Assembly: GCF_004367585.1 (NCBI RefSeq)
Contig: NZ_CP038015.1
Location: forward strand, 262,001-326,000
DNA length: 64,000 bases
Source of the DNA: Paenisporosarcina antarctica
GTDB taxonomy: Bacteria > Bacillota > Bacilli > Bacillales_A > Planococcaceae
Direction of reading: 5' to 3'
This document shows positions 9,430 through 18,000 of the stretch, piece after piece. Below the pieces are notes generated by a model, which saw only the letters and a program-made list of their open reading frames with translations, ran no database searches and was not told the DNA's origin. The stretch's first letter is position 1; each line of letters begins with the position of its first letter. The translations under genes and the position numbers were made by a program.

Positions 9430-9595
9430 TAAATGTTTTCGAATTGATCATAAAAGAAAATACAACTTAAAAAGAAGGGATTGCAGAACAGTGGTTTGCA
9501 TGATGCACACTCGCTACAATGAGGCATGCCGCCGAAGATGAAGTTTCGGCAAATTTTATTTAAGTATTCTCAATCTATGAAGTGTCTTGCAATGT

Positions 9596-9750
9596 CGAGC
9601 GAAAGCTCAGTTGTAATTAGTAGGTGTCACGTTGTAATTATGGAAGGTGACGTTATAAAAATAGGCATCCACGTTGTAAAAATCGTGGTCCACTTTATAA
9701 TAGTTAAAATATGGAATTTAATTAGTCGATTATTCTTTCATTCTATAACT
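9596..9750 (+). repeat. 21-bp direct-repeat array, GTTGTAA family, locus A
   Basis: Five GTTGTAA-type cores start at 9610, 9631, 9652, 9673 and 9694: an exact 21-bp period. Most are preceded by CAC or GAC (consensus CACGTTGTAA); the rest of each unit varies. A small hairpin GAGC-gaaa-GCTC precedes the array and an AATAGTT...GGA...AT...TCGATTATT tail follows. Locus B at 18001-18165 has the same leader, number of units, period and tail. Confidence 0.8.
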
Positions 9751-9791
9751 TAACCTCGAGAGTATCACTTCAATCAGAAAGGTAATGTTTT

Positions 9792-10046
9792 TCAAAAGTG
9801 ATTTTGATGCAATTTCACGGGATTCTCGCACCAGATTAGATTGAAAAGCTCATTTTCTTCTACATTTAACACAAGGGACAATTTCTTAATGAGTGAACCA
9901 GAAGGGTGAAGTAAGTCCATTTCCAATCGATCAACAATTTGATGCGAAACTTTTAATTGGTCGGCAAACATCTCTAACGAAAGGTTTTTAAATTCTCGAG
10001 ATTCTTTAATAAACTTTCCAAAGCCAATACATGGTTTATTTAACAT
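9792..10046 (-). CDS. Small HTH (Xre/Cro-type) DNA-binding protein
   Basis: 84-residue protein made almost only of a helix-turn-helix: FGKFIKESREFKNLSLEMFADQLKVS then HQIVDRLEMD, with a helical tail ending in IWCENPVKLHQNHF. Probably a transcriptional regulator; target unknown. The ATG at 10046 is chosen because AAGGAG lies eight bases upstream; an in-frame GTG at 10055 overlaps that ribosome site. It stands alone, with repeat DNA on both sides, which is typical of a lone acquired or relic regulator. Confidence 0.7.
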   Translation of the reverse strand: MLNKPCIGFGKFIKESREFKNLSLEMFADQLKVSHQIVDRLEMDLLHPSGSLIKKLSLVLNVEENELFNLIWCENPVKLHQNHF

Positions 10047-10194
10047 CACACACACTCCTTATTAATGTATAATGATTTACTTATATATTAATTTAAACCA
10101 AATGTATCAATTAAGTCAACGAATAAATTGTTAAAAAATACTGAATATTGTAAACGATTTGTAAATGTTGTTACGACCTTCAGTTAATTTGAAA

Positions 10195-10226
10195 AAGCCG
10201 GTTTTCCAATGTAGGAATACCGACTC
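10195..10226. terminator. Bidirectional hairpin upstream of the HTH gene
   Basis: AAGCCGGTTTTCC pairs with GGAATACCGACT (one mismatch and a G-T pair), with A-rich and T-rich flanks. No gene clearly ends here. Confidence 0.45.
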
Positions 10227-10341
10227 TTTATTATATATACATGAGTCAATTTCATAACTCCTCAATTCTATAATAAACACGAACATTTAATTGCTTTTTA
10301 TATTAATTATCTGTTAACTGTTTATTTTAATCAGGTATCGT

Positions 10342-10600
10342 TTGATTGTAGCGCAATGCGGCGTAAAACATCTGCTCCTGTTTCTGTTTCTGCATCGCTT
10401 TGCTAGCTTCGAAACATGAAAGTGAGCTGCATCGCTGCGCTTAGCTTCGTCGCAAAGACTAGCACGAACTGAAAGCCCCGCAGGAAAGATGCTGGCAAAA
10501 GCCAGTGTCTTTACGACGAGTAACCGCAGGACCGTGGAACGAAGACTAAGAACGCCACGTCGTGCCCCACGGAAAGCGTCCGCATGGAGCGGAAATCTAG
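10342..10600 (-). repeat. Dispersed GC-rich intergenic repeat, copy 2 (inverted)
   Basis: Second copy of the 9172-9429 element. Read on the minus strand it starts GATTTCCGCTCCATGCGG and ends CGCATTGCGCTACAATCAAA, matching both ends of copy 1. The internal hairpin (AAAGATGCTGGC / GCCAGTGTCTTT plus CGACGAGTAACCGCAGGA) is on the plus strand, inverted relative to the element ends when compared with copy 1. Stem sequence differs from copy 1 but pairing is kept. Confidence 0.75.
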
Positions 10601-10679
10601 TTTGTTCGGATTTTATTCCTAGATTTTTTATTATAAATTTGACTCACATATGTATTAATTTATATTGATGTTTCATAAT

Positions 10680-11822
10680 TTAGGTATTCAAAAGATATTT
10701 TGAAATGACGATTCTTTGAATTTCATTTGTTCCTTCATAAATTTGCGTAACCTTCGCATCGCGAAACAGTCGTTCAACGGGGTAGTCCTTAGTGTAGCCA
10801 TAACCACCATAAATTTGAACAGCTTCAATAGCAGACTTCATAGCTGTATCTGTAGCAAAGCATTTTGCCATTGACGCCTCTTTCCCGCATTCAATCTCTC
10901 GACTTCGCAAATCGGCAGCTCGATAGACTAGCATTTTTGCTGCCTCAACCTGAGTAGCCATATCAGCCAATTTAAAAGAGATTGCCTGCATCTCTGCAAT
11001 AGGTTTACCGAATTGTTCCCGTTGTTTTGCATATTTTATTGAATAGTCTAAAGCAGCTTCTGCAATCCCTAGACCTTGCGCAGCAATTCCAATACGTCCT
11101 ACATCAAGATTGGCCATGACAATTTTAAAACCTTCACCTTCCTGCCCAAGTAGGTTTTCTGCTGGTACTTCGACATTCTCAAAAAATAATTCCGCTGTAT
11201 TGGAGCCATGAAGTCCCATTTTCTTTTCAACTTTCCCAACTGTAAACCCAGGAGTGTTTTTTTCTACGATAAATACTGAAAGCCCCTTTTTGCCCTTTTC
11301 AGGATCAGTAAGGGCAAGGGTAATATAGGTGTCCGCTACTCCAGCACTGCTAATGAAGACTTTAGCTCCATTCAAAACATACTTATTCCCTTTTTTTACT
11401 GCTGTTGTTTTGATGTTTCCAGCATCAGATCCGGCGCTTGGCTCTGTCAGAGCAAAAGCTCCTATGAACTCTCCTGTTGCTAGTTTAGGAATGTATTTCT
11501 TTTTCTGTTCGTCTGTTCCAAAATATAAGATAGGATTAGTCCCTACGGAAGAGTGAACTGAAAGCATTTCACCAACTGTTGCACTTACCTTCGAAATTTC
11601 GTTAATAACTAGAATAAAAGAGGTGAAATCTAAAGCCGAACCTCCGAACTCCTCAGGAACTGTCATGCCCATTAAACCTTGTTTGCCCATTTTCCGGACT
11701 ACCTCTAATGGGAATTCATCTGTTTCTTCCATATGCAAAACAGCAGGTGCAATAACATTTTGAGAAAAGTCGCGTGCCATTTTACGAATCAATTGTTGTT
11801 CTTCTGTAAATTTCAAATCCAT
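10680..11822 (-). CDS. Acyl-CoA dehydrogenase
   Basis: FAD-dependent alpha,beta-dehydrogenation of acyl-CoA thioesters, short/branched-chain type by similarity to MmgC/Bcd-like proteins. The 380-residue length is typical. Motifs: FALTEPSAGSDA (flavin/substrate loop, about 128), YVLNGAKVFISSAG, a C-terminal QIYGGYGYTKDYPVERLFRDA and the IYEGTNEIQR segment carrying the catalytic glutamate near 365. Start ATG with AAAGGAGAG upstream. It lies alone; the MarR-GNAT gene ends up to 89 bases away in the same direction, so cotranscription is possible but unproven. Chain-length specificity cannot be read. Confidence 0.93.
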   Translation of the reverse strand: MDLKFTEEQQLIRKMARDFSQNVIAPAVLHMEETDEFPLEVVRKMGKQGLMGMTVPEEFGGSALDFTSFILVINEISKVSATVGEMLSVHSSVGTNPILYFGTDEQKKKYIPKLATGEFIGAFALTEPSAGSDAGNIKTTAVKKGNKYVLNGAKVFISSAGVADTYITLALTDPEKGKKGLSVFIVEKNTPGFTVGKVEKKMGLHGSNTAELFFENVEVPAENLLGQEGEGFKIVMANLDVGRIGIAAQGLGIAEAALDYSIKYAKQREQFGKPIAEMQAISFKLADMATQVEAAKMLVYRAADLRSREIECGKEASMAKCFATDTAMKSAIEAVQIYGGYGYTKDYPVERLFRDAKVTQIYEGTNEIQRIVISKYLLNT

Positions 11823-11910
11823 TAAAATCTCTCCTTTACCCCGTTTTTATACTAGTTTTAAGAAAGACAACTCTTATCCTAGTATGTTCGCGTATGTCCA
11901 TTTAAAATAT

Positions 11911-12837
11911 TTAATTATCAGTTGTAAGATCAAGGTCCCAACGTTGTTCCATTAATTGAGATTCAGTCCATTCCTCATTTGGTTTTTCTTCAGTTAATGT
12001 AAAGTTATATTTTTGATAAAGGTAGCGTGCTGTGTTTAAAATACTCACTGTCCATAAGAAAATATGTTGATAGTTTTGTTGCTTACAGAAATCGAGGGCA
12101 GTTTCCATAAGTTGTTTACCTATACCCAATCCTTGATAATGTTCATCCAAAACAAACCATCTTAACTGAGCTACTGAATCACTAGAGTGAGTAATTGCGA
12201 TAGAGCCTACGATTTCACCATTAACTAAAGCGACCCATAAATCGCCTCCTTCTGTATTCACCATGAATTCCGTTAATCCTTTCATAACGTAGTATTCAAA
12301 CAGTGGCCCAAAGTTGTATGTTTTATCGTAGAGCTTGCCATGTAGATGAGCTACTAAACCTATATCTCCTGGCTTAAATGAACGAATGGAGACTTCGAGA
12401 TTTTTATGTTGTTGAGAAAAAATAGATTCGATTGTTTCCATGGCTTTTACAATCTTGGACTGATCTATTTTCGATATGGATTGAATCATGTTACCTACTT
12501 CACGATTTGCATTTTCAACCAAACCATTAAATACTTCTTTTCCGTAATCAGTTAGATAGAGTAAATATTGACGTTTATCTACTAATGAATTCTTTTTATA
12601 AATAATTTTGTCATCCTCAAACCGCTGAACAATTCGGCTCATATACCCACGGTCAATACCAAGATGCTCTCTAATTTCTGTTGCAGTGCAACCGTTTCTT
12701 AAATTTATTTCAGTAATTACGCGCGCTTCTGTTAATGGTATTGGACGATTATAGATTTCTTGATCAATTTTCCCAAGAAAGTTCGCATAATACCTATTGA
12801 ATTTCCGTATATTTTCTATATTTTGAATGGATTCCAT
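11911..12837 (-). CDS. MarR-family regulator fused to a GNAT acetyltransferase
   Basis: 308-residue two-domain protein. Residues 1-150 form a MarR winged helix (TATEIREHLGIDRGYMSRIVQRFEDD recognition region, given in part). Residues 150-300 form a GNAT acetyltransferase with the acetyl-CoA loop QGLGIGKQLMETAL and a C-terminal NTARYLYQKYNF segment. Such fusions are known in bacteria and may couple sensing and modification of a small molecule or protein; the substrate is unknown. AAGGGGG precedes the ATG. The perfect dyad at 12890-12910 in the divergent promoter region is a likely autoregulatory operator that could also govern the methyltransferase at 13021. Confidence 0.92.
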   Translation of the reverse strand: MESIQNIENIRKFNRYYANFLGKIDQEIYNRPIPLTEARVITEINLRNGCTATEIREHLGIDRGYMSRIVQRFEDDKIIYKKNSLVDKRQYLLYLTDYGKEVFNGLVENANREVGNMIQSISKIDQSKIVKAMETIESIFSQQHKNLEVSIRSFKPGDIGLVAHLHGKLYDKTYNFGPLFEYYVMKGLTEFMVNTEGGDLWVALVNGEIVGSIAITHSSDSVAQLRWFVLDEHYQGLGIGKQLMETALDFCKQQNYQHIFLWTVSILNTARYLYQKYNFTLTEEKPNEEWTESQLMEQRWDLDLTTDN

Positions 12838-12889
12838 ATAGAGCCCCCTTAATAGTTTGAAAATTTAGCTAACTATATTGTAAGTTACT

Positions 12890-12910
12890 TTAGTTGATTT
12901 AGTCAACTAA
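12890..12910. promoter_or_regulatory. Probable MarR operator in divergent promoter
   Basis: TTAGTTGA-N5-TCAACTAA, a perfect 8-bp inverted repeat about 55 bases upstream of the MarR-GNAT start and 110 before the methyltransferase. A related half-site (TTAGCTAACTA) lies at 12865-12875. Confidence 0.55.
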
Positions 12911-13020
12911 GCGTAGTTGGAGTCTTGAGAGACATCAATTGCGAATAGTATAAGGGGAATTGTAAAATAAGGATGACGGAAGTAAAAGATAGTAGTAAGG
13001 CTATGAAGGAGTATGAGAAA

Positions 13021-13626
13021 ATGAACAATCAATGGGACAATCGATTTCAAATAAATGACTATTTATTTGGTAAGGAAGCGAATGAATTTATCAAATATTG
13101 TTACGAAAACTTTCAACTGAAAACTGGAGATGCATTAGCCATAGCAGAAGGTGAAGGACGGAATGCTGTATTTGTAGCTCAAAAGGGTATCAATGTAACC
13201 ACATGGGATTATTCGGAAGTAGGTCTAGAAAAAACAAGAGAGCTTGCTAAGGAAAATGGGGTAGTTGTTAAGGCAGAACATGTTGATTTAAATGACGCTC
13301 CTTGGAAAGAAAACCAATGGGATCAAATTTTTTGTGTGTTTGGTCATTTTCCTAAACAGTTGCGAGAGTCAACTCTAGCTAATATTAAGAAAGCATTAAA
13401 ACCAGGAGGTTATTTCATAACAGAAGTGTATTCTGTTCATCAACTTCCATATCAAAGTGGAGGGCCTAAAGATGCTTCATTACTGTACACTCCTGAAGAG
13501 TTTATTAGTCAATTTAATGACTGGCGTACGATTCATTTCTTTATGGGTGAAGTCATGCGTGATGAAGGGTCGCACAATGGTTTATCTCATGTTATTCAAC
13601 TAGCTGTTCAGAAACCTACGCTGTAG
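13021..13626 (+). CDS. Class I SAM-dependent methyltransferase
   Basis: 201-residue methyltransferase with the SAM-binding motif I LAIAEGEGRNAVFVA followed by an acidic-loop region (TTWDYSEVGLEKT) and motif post-I/II stretches (DQIFCVFGHFP, LKPGGYFITE). The class resembles TehB/thiol-methyltransferase-like proteins. The ATG at 13021 is preferred, giving MNNQWDNRF, because AAGGAG lies nine bases before it; upstream in-frame ATGs at 12973 and 13003 have poor spacing. Divergent from the MarR-GNAT gene, with a shared operator candidate between them. Substrate unknown. Confidence 0.88.
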   Translation: MNNQWDNRFQINDYLFGKEANEFIKYCYENFQLKTGDALAIAEGEGRNAVFVAQKGINVTTWDYSEVGLEKTRELAKENGVVVKAEHVDLNDAPWKENQWDQIFCVFGHFPKQLRESTLANIKKALKPGGYFITEVYSVHQLPYQSGGPKDASLLYTPEEFISQFNDWRTIHFFMGEVMRDEGSHNGLSHVIQLAVQKPTL

Positions 13627-13645
13627 AAATTTACGAACAATTATA

Positions 13646-13682
13646 AAGGAGGTCCTCATAGAAATTATATGGGGACCTCCTT
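13646..13682. terminator. Bidirectional terminator between methyltransferase and fhs
   Basis: AAGGAGGTCCTCAT and ATGGGGACCTCCTT pair around an AT-rich loop; flanked by TTATAA and TTATT. Serves the convergent genes on both sides. Confidence 0.8.
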
Positions 13683-13703
13683 ATTCGGTTCTTGAAGGTT
13701 AAT

Positions 13704-15368
13704 TTAAAATAAACCGACGGCATTTCCATCATCATCAATGTCCATTTTGAGAGCAGCGGGTTGTTTCGGTAAACCAGGCATGGTCATAATGTCACCTGTT
13801 AAACAGACTAAGAAGCCTGCACCCAGTTTAGGGATAATGTCTCTTATTGTAATGGTAAATCCCTCAGGTCTCCCATATAGCGCGGGTTGGTCAGAAAGAG
13901 AATATTGCGTTTTCGCCATACAGATGGGCAGTGCATCCCAACCATATTTCTTTAATTCTACTAGCTTTTTCTTAGCTTTGTCTGAAAGGTGAATGCCAGA
14001 ACCACCATAAACTTGTTGGACGATAATCCGAAGTTTTTCTTCCACGGAATCAGTTTCATCATAAAGCATGGTAAAGTTTTTCGGTTTTGCTAACTCTTGT
14101 TTAACCAGTTTAGCTAATTCAAGTCCACCTTTACCACCATTCTCCCATACATGTGTGAGGGCAATTTGAACACCATGTTGTAGTGCCCAATTCATAACTT
14201 CTTCTAATTCTTCGTTTTCATCCGTGATAAAACGATTTAATGCAATAACCGGTTCAATCCCAAACTGACGAATCGTATGTACGTGTTTCTCCAAATTCGC
14301 CATTCCACGTTTAACGGCGCTAGCATTTGGGTGTGTCAGTTCAGTTTTTTCGACGCCACCATGCATTTTTAGAGCTCGAATAGTTGCCACAATGACAACG
14401 GCATCTGGGTGGAAATTTCCTTTTCTTGATTTGATGTGCATGAATTTCTCTGCACCTAAATCCGCTCCAAATCCAGCTTCCGTTATAACGATGTCAGCAA
14501 GTCTTCTAGCTGTGTTTGTAGCTAATAAGGAATTACAACCATGCGCAATATTTGCAAAAGGACCTCCGTGAATAATTGCAGGAGTACCTTCTATTGTTTG
14601 AACTAAATTTGGTTTGAATGCATCTTTTAATAGCAAAGTTAAAGCACCCTCTACTGCTAATTGTCTTACTGTAATGGGTTCTTTGTCATATGTATAAGCA
14701 ATCACCATTTGAGCAAGTCGCTCTTTTAAATCTTTCAATGTAGTTGCCAAGCATAAGACTGCCATGATTTCTGAAGCAACAGTGATATCAAACCCATCTT
14801 GTCTAGGAACACCTTGCAGTGGACCACCTAAGCCGATAGTTATTTGTCGCAATGCACGGTCATTAATATCTAAAGCACGCTTCCAAGCAATTCTTCTCGG
14901 GTCTATGTTCAGTGCGTTGCCTTGATGTAAATGATTATCAATCAATGCGGCTAACGCGTTATTTGCAGACGTGATCGCGTGTATATCTCCTGTAAAGTGA
15001 AGATTGATGTCTTCCATCGGTAATACTTGTGCAAAACCACCACCAGTGGCCCCACCTTTTACACCCATAACAGGACCTAGAGAAGGTTCACGCAATGCAA
15101 CGATGACGGATTCGTTCAGTTGGTTGAATGCATCTGCCAGTCCCACTGTTACCGTTGATTTTCCTTCTCCAGCAGGAGTTGGACTTATAGCCGTTACTAA
15201 TACGACTTGTCCAAGTTTAGTTGCAGGAGGTAATGAATCGACGTTAATCTTTGCTTTATAGTTGCCGTATAATTCAAGTGCTTGTCTAGGAATTCCTGCT
15301 TTATCAGCTATTTCATTAATAGGTAATATGGTTGCATTGGTTGCAATAGATAAGTCAGTAAAGGTCAT
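13704..15368 (-). CDS. fhs: Formate--tetrahydrofolate ligase
   Basis: Makes 10-formyltetrahydrofolate from formate, THF and ATP in one-carbon metabolism. The 554-residue protein has the normal length, a P-loop [15 protein letters not shown] at about 65-80, and the family stretches [31 protein letters not shown] and [22 protein letters not shown] is the likely ribosome site before the ATG. Monocistronic by context: a bidirectional terminator follows it and about 260 bases of AT-rich promoter DNA precede it. Confidence 0.97.
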   Translation of the reverse strand: MTFTDLSIATNATILPINEIADKAGIPRQALELYGNYKAKINVDSLPPATKLGQVVLVTAISPTPAGEGKSTVTVGLADAFNQLNESVIVALREPSLGPVMGVKGGATGGGFAQVLPMEDINLHFTGDIHAITSANNALAALIDNHLHQGNALNIDPRRIAWKRALDINDRALRQITIGLGGPLQGVPRQDGFDITVASEIMAVLCLATTLKDLKERLAQMVIAYTYDKEPITVRQLAVEGALTLLLKDAFKPNLVQTIEGTPAIIHGGPFANIAHGCNSLLATNTARRLADIVITEAGFGADLGAEKFMHIKSRKGNFHPDAVVIVATIRALKMHGGVEKTELTHPNASAVKRGMANLEKHVHTIRQFGIEPVIALNRFITDENEELEEVMNWALQHGVQIALTHVWENGGKGGLELAKLVKQELAKPKNFTMLYDETDSVEEKLRIIVQQVYGGSGIHLSDKAKKKLVELKKYGWDALPICMAKTQYSLSDQPALYGRPEGFTITIRDIIPKLGAGFLVCLTGDIMTMPGLPKQPAALKMDIDDDGNAVGLF

Positions 15369-15630
15369 GAATGTTCACCCTTTCGTGTTCGTCTTATTTT
15401 AGAGAAAAATCTATAATTGATTAGTCTTTTGTAATAGTTTAAACAATATTTATCATATCATAATTTCTGATACATAAAGACTTCTAAAGTTGTGAGGATA
15501 TTATAGCTCTGTTCATATTTTTTTTTATGGATCAACCATTTCAACTATCGAGAATTATTGCTAAAGAATGGTGTTTTAAATAGAGAATTTGGGAATACTA
15601 AAACAACCTATATATGACGGAGGAATACTC

Positions 15631-15795
15631 ATGTTCGATTCTAATAATAAGTATAAACAAGAGGATAAAACTAAGACAAAAATTGAAAATGAGAAGAAGA
15701 GCATCAAGCTATCTGCTAATGATGTGTCAGAGGAAAAAAGTGAGAATACGGAGACTGTTGTGTTACAAAACCGAATTAATACAGAAGGACTATAA
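15631..15795 (+). CDS. Small hydrophilic protein of unknown function
   Basis: 54 residues, starting MFDSNNKYKQEDK, very rich in Lys, Glu, Asn and Ser, with no cysteine, hydrophobic segment or recognisable domain; probably disordered or helical. The main support is a good ribosome site (GGAGGA eight bases before the ATG at 15631); the frame extends upstream to 15589 without a second site. Followed within 50 bases by a terminator hairpin. I do not recognise a family. Confidence 0.55.
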   Translation: MFDSNNKYKQEDKTKTKIENEKKSIKLSANDVSEEKSENTETVVLQNRINTEGL

Positions 15796-15840
15796 AAGTA
15801 TTCGTATTCGAGCAGCACTAGCCAAAACCAAACCAATTAG

Positions 15841-15876
15841 GCCCCTACACACTGCGTGTTTCGGGGTATTTTTGTG
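15841..15876 (+). terminator. Terminator ahead of 21-bp array
   Basis: CCCC-TACACAC-tgc-GTGTTTC-GGGG stem followed by TATTTTTG. A near copy (GCCCCTTACACTTCGTG...) stands at 58590-58620, also ahead of an array. Confidence 0.7.
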
Positions 15877-15886
15877 GGATAAATTG

Positions 15887-16012
15887 GGCGAAAGGGAATA
15901 AACTCTGCTTGAACGGGAATAAACGGGGTTTGAACGGGAATAAAGCGACTGTGGACAGGAATAAACACCTCGCGAACGGGAATATATCAAAATGAAAGGG
16001 AATAAACCCGTC
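15887..16012 (+). repeat. 21-bp direct-repeat array, GAACGGGAATAAA family, locus C
   Basis: Six units; the GGGAATA core starts at 15894, 15915, 15936, 15957, 15978 and 15998 (21-bp steps, last step 20). The core GAACGGGAATAAA is constant and the 8-base remainder varies. A T-GGGCGAAAGGG leader precedes it. Too short in repeat and spacer for CRISPR. The same core forms arrays at 41991-42115 and 58486-58728. Confidence 0.85.
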
Positions 16013-16190
16013 GAGCGCGCCTACTAGTAAACGTAGCTAATTCTTTGATCAAGTTAAAGATATTAAGATAATCGTAATTCACTCGAAGCTTATATAGCTC
16101 ATGGTGTATAATGCAACTGTGAGCAAGAATCATATCTACTGTTTGAATATCGTAATATAAAGAGACAAACATGAAAGCGAGTGAAAAAAT

Positions 16191-16910
16191 ATGGGGCGCA
16201 AATGGAATAATATTAAAGAAAAGAAAGCTTCGAAGGATTCAAATACTAGTCGTATTTATGCGAAATTCGGACGCGAAATTTATGTAGCAGCAAAACAAGG
16301 TGAACCGGATCCAGATTCAAATCGTGCATTAAAAATTGTACTAGAACGCGCAAAAACATATAGTGTTCCAAAAGCTATTGTGGATCGTGCAATTGAAAAA
16401 GCAAAAGGCGGCTCAGAAGAAAATTATGATGAATTGCGTTATGAAGGTTTTGGACCAAACGGCTCTATGGTAATCGTCGAAACACTGACAAACAACGTCA
16501 ATCGTACAGCATCAGATGTGCGTGCTGCATTTGGTAAAAATAGTGGGAATATGGGTGTAAGTGGATCAGTAGCTTACATGTTTGATGCGACTGCAGTCAT
16601 TGGCATGGAAGGGAAAACAGCAGATGAAGTTCTTGAACTTTTATTAGAAGCAGACGTGGACGTGCGAGACATTTTAGAAGAAGAAGAAGCGGTTATTGTG
16701 TACGCTGAACCCGATCAATTCCATGCGGTGCAAGAAGCATTCAAGAATGTTGGCATTATAGAATTTACAGTAGCTGAACTGACAATGCTAGCACAAAATG
16801 ACATTATACTCGATTCTGATGCACAAGTACAATTTGAGAAAATGATTGATGCCTTAGAGGATTTAGAAGACGTTCAACAAGTTTATCACAACGTTGATTT
16901 GGGCGAATAA
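16191..16910 (+). CDS. yeeN: YebC/YeeN-family protein
   Basis: 239-residue cytosolic protein of the YebC/PmpR family. The N-terminus [20 protein letters not shown] is the form seen in B. subtilis YeeN and differs from the MAGHSKW N-terminus of the second paralogue. Family stretches [31 protein letters not shown] and [10 protein letters not shown] are present. The family was long described as transcription regulators and more recently linked to relief of ribosome stalling at proline-rich sequences. The upstream 100 bases contain no clear AGGAGG; GAGTGAAAAAAT precedes the ATG. A strong terminator follows directly. Confidence 0.93.
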   Translation: MGRKWNNIKEKKASKDSNTSRIYAKFGREIYVAAKQGEPDPDSNRALKIVLERAKTYSVPKAIVDRAIEKAKGGSEENYDELRYEGFGPNGSMVIVETLTNNVNRTASDVRAAFGKNSGNMGVSGSVAYMFDATAVIGMEGKTADEVLELLLEADVDVRDILEEEEAVIVYAEPDQFHAVQEAFKNVGIIEFTVAELTMLAQNDIILDSDAQVQFEKMIDALEDLEDVQQVYHNVDLGE

Positions 16911-16919
16911 AGATTGAAT

Positions 16920-16968
16920 AAGCTGTACCTTAAATCAGGATTAACCTGGTTAAGGTACAGCTTCTTTT
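16920..16968 (+). terminator. Terminator of yeeN
   Basis: AAGCTGTACCTTAA and TTAAGGTACAGCTT, a perfect 14-bp stem, then CTTTT. Confidence 0.9.
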
Positions 16969-17028
16969 AATGGTATTTTCTTTTATTCTGAGTCATAGCG
17001 CAGTTACGCTGGTCTTAATAAAATTGGA

Positions 17029-17065
17029 AAAGGGACATGCCTGGTTAGACATGCCCCTTTGTTTA
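17029..17065. terminator. Second hairpin, direction uncertain
   Basis: AAAGGGACATG and CATGCCCCTTT pair with one bulge; T-rich on both sides. Could end a minus-strand transcript coming from the structured region at 17105-17245, or insulate yeeN. Confidence 0.5.
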
Positions 17066-17104
17066 TATAAGATAACATAATAACTTTGAATGATATTGTT
17101 CATC

Positions 17105-17245
17105 CCGAATATTCGGGGAATAATTTCCTAAGAAAGTGTTCCTTGCTTTCCGTGCCGCGGTCATTTGTCCACTGGTTGTCTTCCTTAAGCAACGTAAACC
17201 CTACCTTCTTTTACGTCCTTGCGACCCTATAGTCGCGCCAGTGTG
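17105..17245. ncRNA. Candidate structured RNA or element (three-way junction)
   Basis: No open frame. CACTGG (17170-17175) pairs with CCAGTG (17238-17243); inside are ACGTAAA/TTTACGT (17192-17198 with 17210-17216) and GCGAC/GTCGC (17221-17225 with 17232-17236). A 14-bp palindrome CCCGAATATTCGGG lies at 17108. The region is clearly more GC-rich than its surroundings. I compared it by memory with common riboswitches, 6S, SRP, RNase P and tmRNA and saw no match. Strand unknown; a transcript on the minus strand would end at the 17029 hairpin. Confidence 0.35.
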
Positions 17246-17531
17246 AATAAGTTTAATCAAAAACATCGAGTAGATGCCAGAATTTCAAATCTTACTTGCT
17301 ATCTTATCTTGTTAACTAGAGTATTATCACATGATTCTTTGTTTTTGTCAATAAACTTTCTAATATCCTTTTAATTATGTTAGTGAAAGAAGCTGCTTAT
17401 TTCTTCTTTACAATTACCCGTTACTGGTGACTACATATCACCAAACGGAATAAAACTCCGCTAATCCCTAGGTCCCTTAATATAAATTACATAAGATAAT
17501 AATAAATAATGAAAGAAAGGGGGACTTTACA

Positions 17532-17696
17532 ATGGATAATTATAGTGCTTATGGTGCTTACGGTGATTGTGGAGGCTATGCTCCAGTTGGTGGCCAGTAC
17601 GAGAGCTACCCTCGTAGAGGGAATACATTTGCTTTAATTGTGGTTCTTTTCATTCTATTAATTATTATTGGCGCACATTTCCAGAAAAAATGTTAA
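17532..17696 (+). CDS. YjcZ-family sporulation-type peptide
   Basis: 54-residue peptide: a Gly/Tyr-rich N-terminal half (MDNYSAYGAYGDCGGYAP), a basic turn PRRG, then the hydrophobic helix TFALIVVLFILLIIIGAHF. This is the plan of the YjcZ/YtzL-like small proteins made in sporulating Bacillales and found with the spore membranes or coat. GAAAGGGGG lies 10 bases upstream of the ATG. A terminator follows 100 bases later. Function is not established for the family. Confidence 0.85.
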   Translation: MDNYSAYGAYGDCGGYAPVGGQYESYPRRGNTFALIVVLFILLIIIGAHFQKKC

Positions 17697-17794
17697 GTAG
17701 TAAACATTTTTGTGTGCAGTGAAAGAAAAAATATAATTACTCCCCCCGAAATTTCCCCATTCAAATAAAGATTGGAACGTATAAAGCAAATGTT

Positions 17795-17826
17795 CACCAC
17801 AACTAATCGAGTTGTGGTGTTTTTTG
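17795..17826 (+). terminator. Terminator after the YjcZ gene
   Basis: CACCACAACT / AGTTGTGGTG with a 5-base loop and TTTTTT. Confidence 0.9.
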
Positions 17827-17900
17827 ATTAGAATTCTGCTCGACTAATTTTTCAGTTCACTTTGAACGGCAAACCCACGGCACCATAAGTTAGAGAATGA

Positions 17901-17945
17901 AATCCTATCGATGTGACATGACAGAGTCACATCGATAGGTTTCTT
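17901..17945. terminator. Long perfect hairpin ahead of array B
   Basis: AATCCTATCGATGTGAC and GTCACATCGATAGGTTT form a 16-17 bp stem with an 8-base loop, followed by CTTAAATTT. No gene ends near it, so it may belong to the repeat locus. Confidence 0.55.
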
Positions 17946-18000
17946 AAATTTAGGCAATCTTGCGGCAGATGAATGTCCGAGGCTCCCCTAGTTTTATTAT

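Noticed and set aside
9526-9753. 75-residue open frame through array A
   Set aside because: No good ribosome site, starts in repeat DNA, and the frame follows from a 21-bp (7-codon) repeat without stops. Kept only as an alternative in the findings.
9172-10600. Insertion sequence or MITE pair
   Set aside because: No transposase, no clear terminal inverted repeats with target duplications; the elements behave as dispersed intergenic repeats.
15790-15990. Minus-strand protein with YSRS heptads
   Set aside because: Product of reading the 21-bp repeat backwards; the 20-bp steps in sister arrays destroy the frame.
15887-16012. CRISPR array
   Set aside because: Core of 13 bases and filler of about 8 are far below CRISPR repeat (about 24-37) and spacer (about 30-40) lengths; no cas genes in the window.
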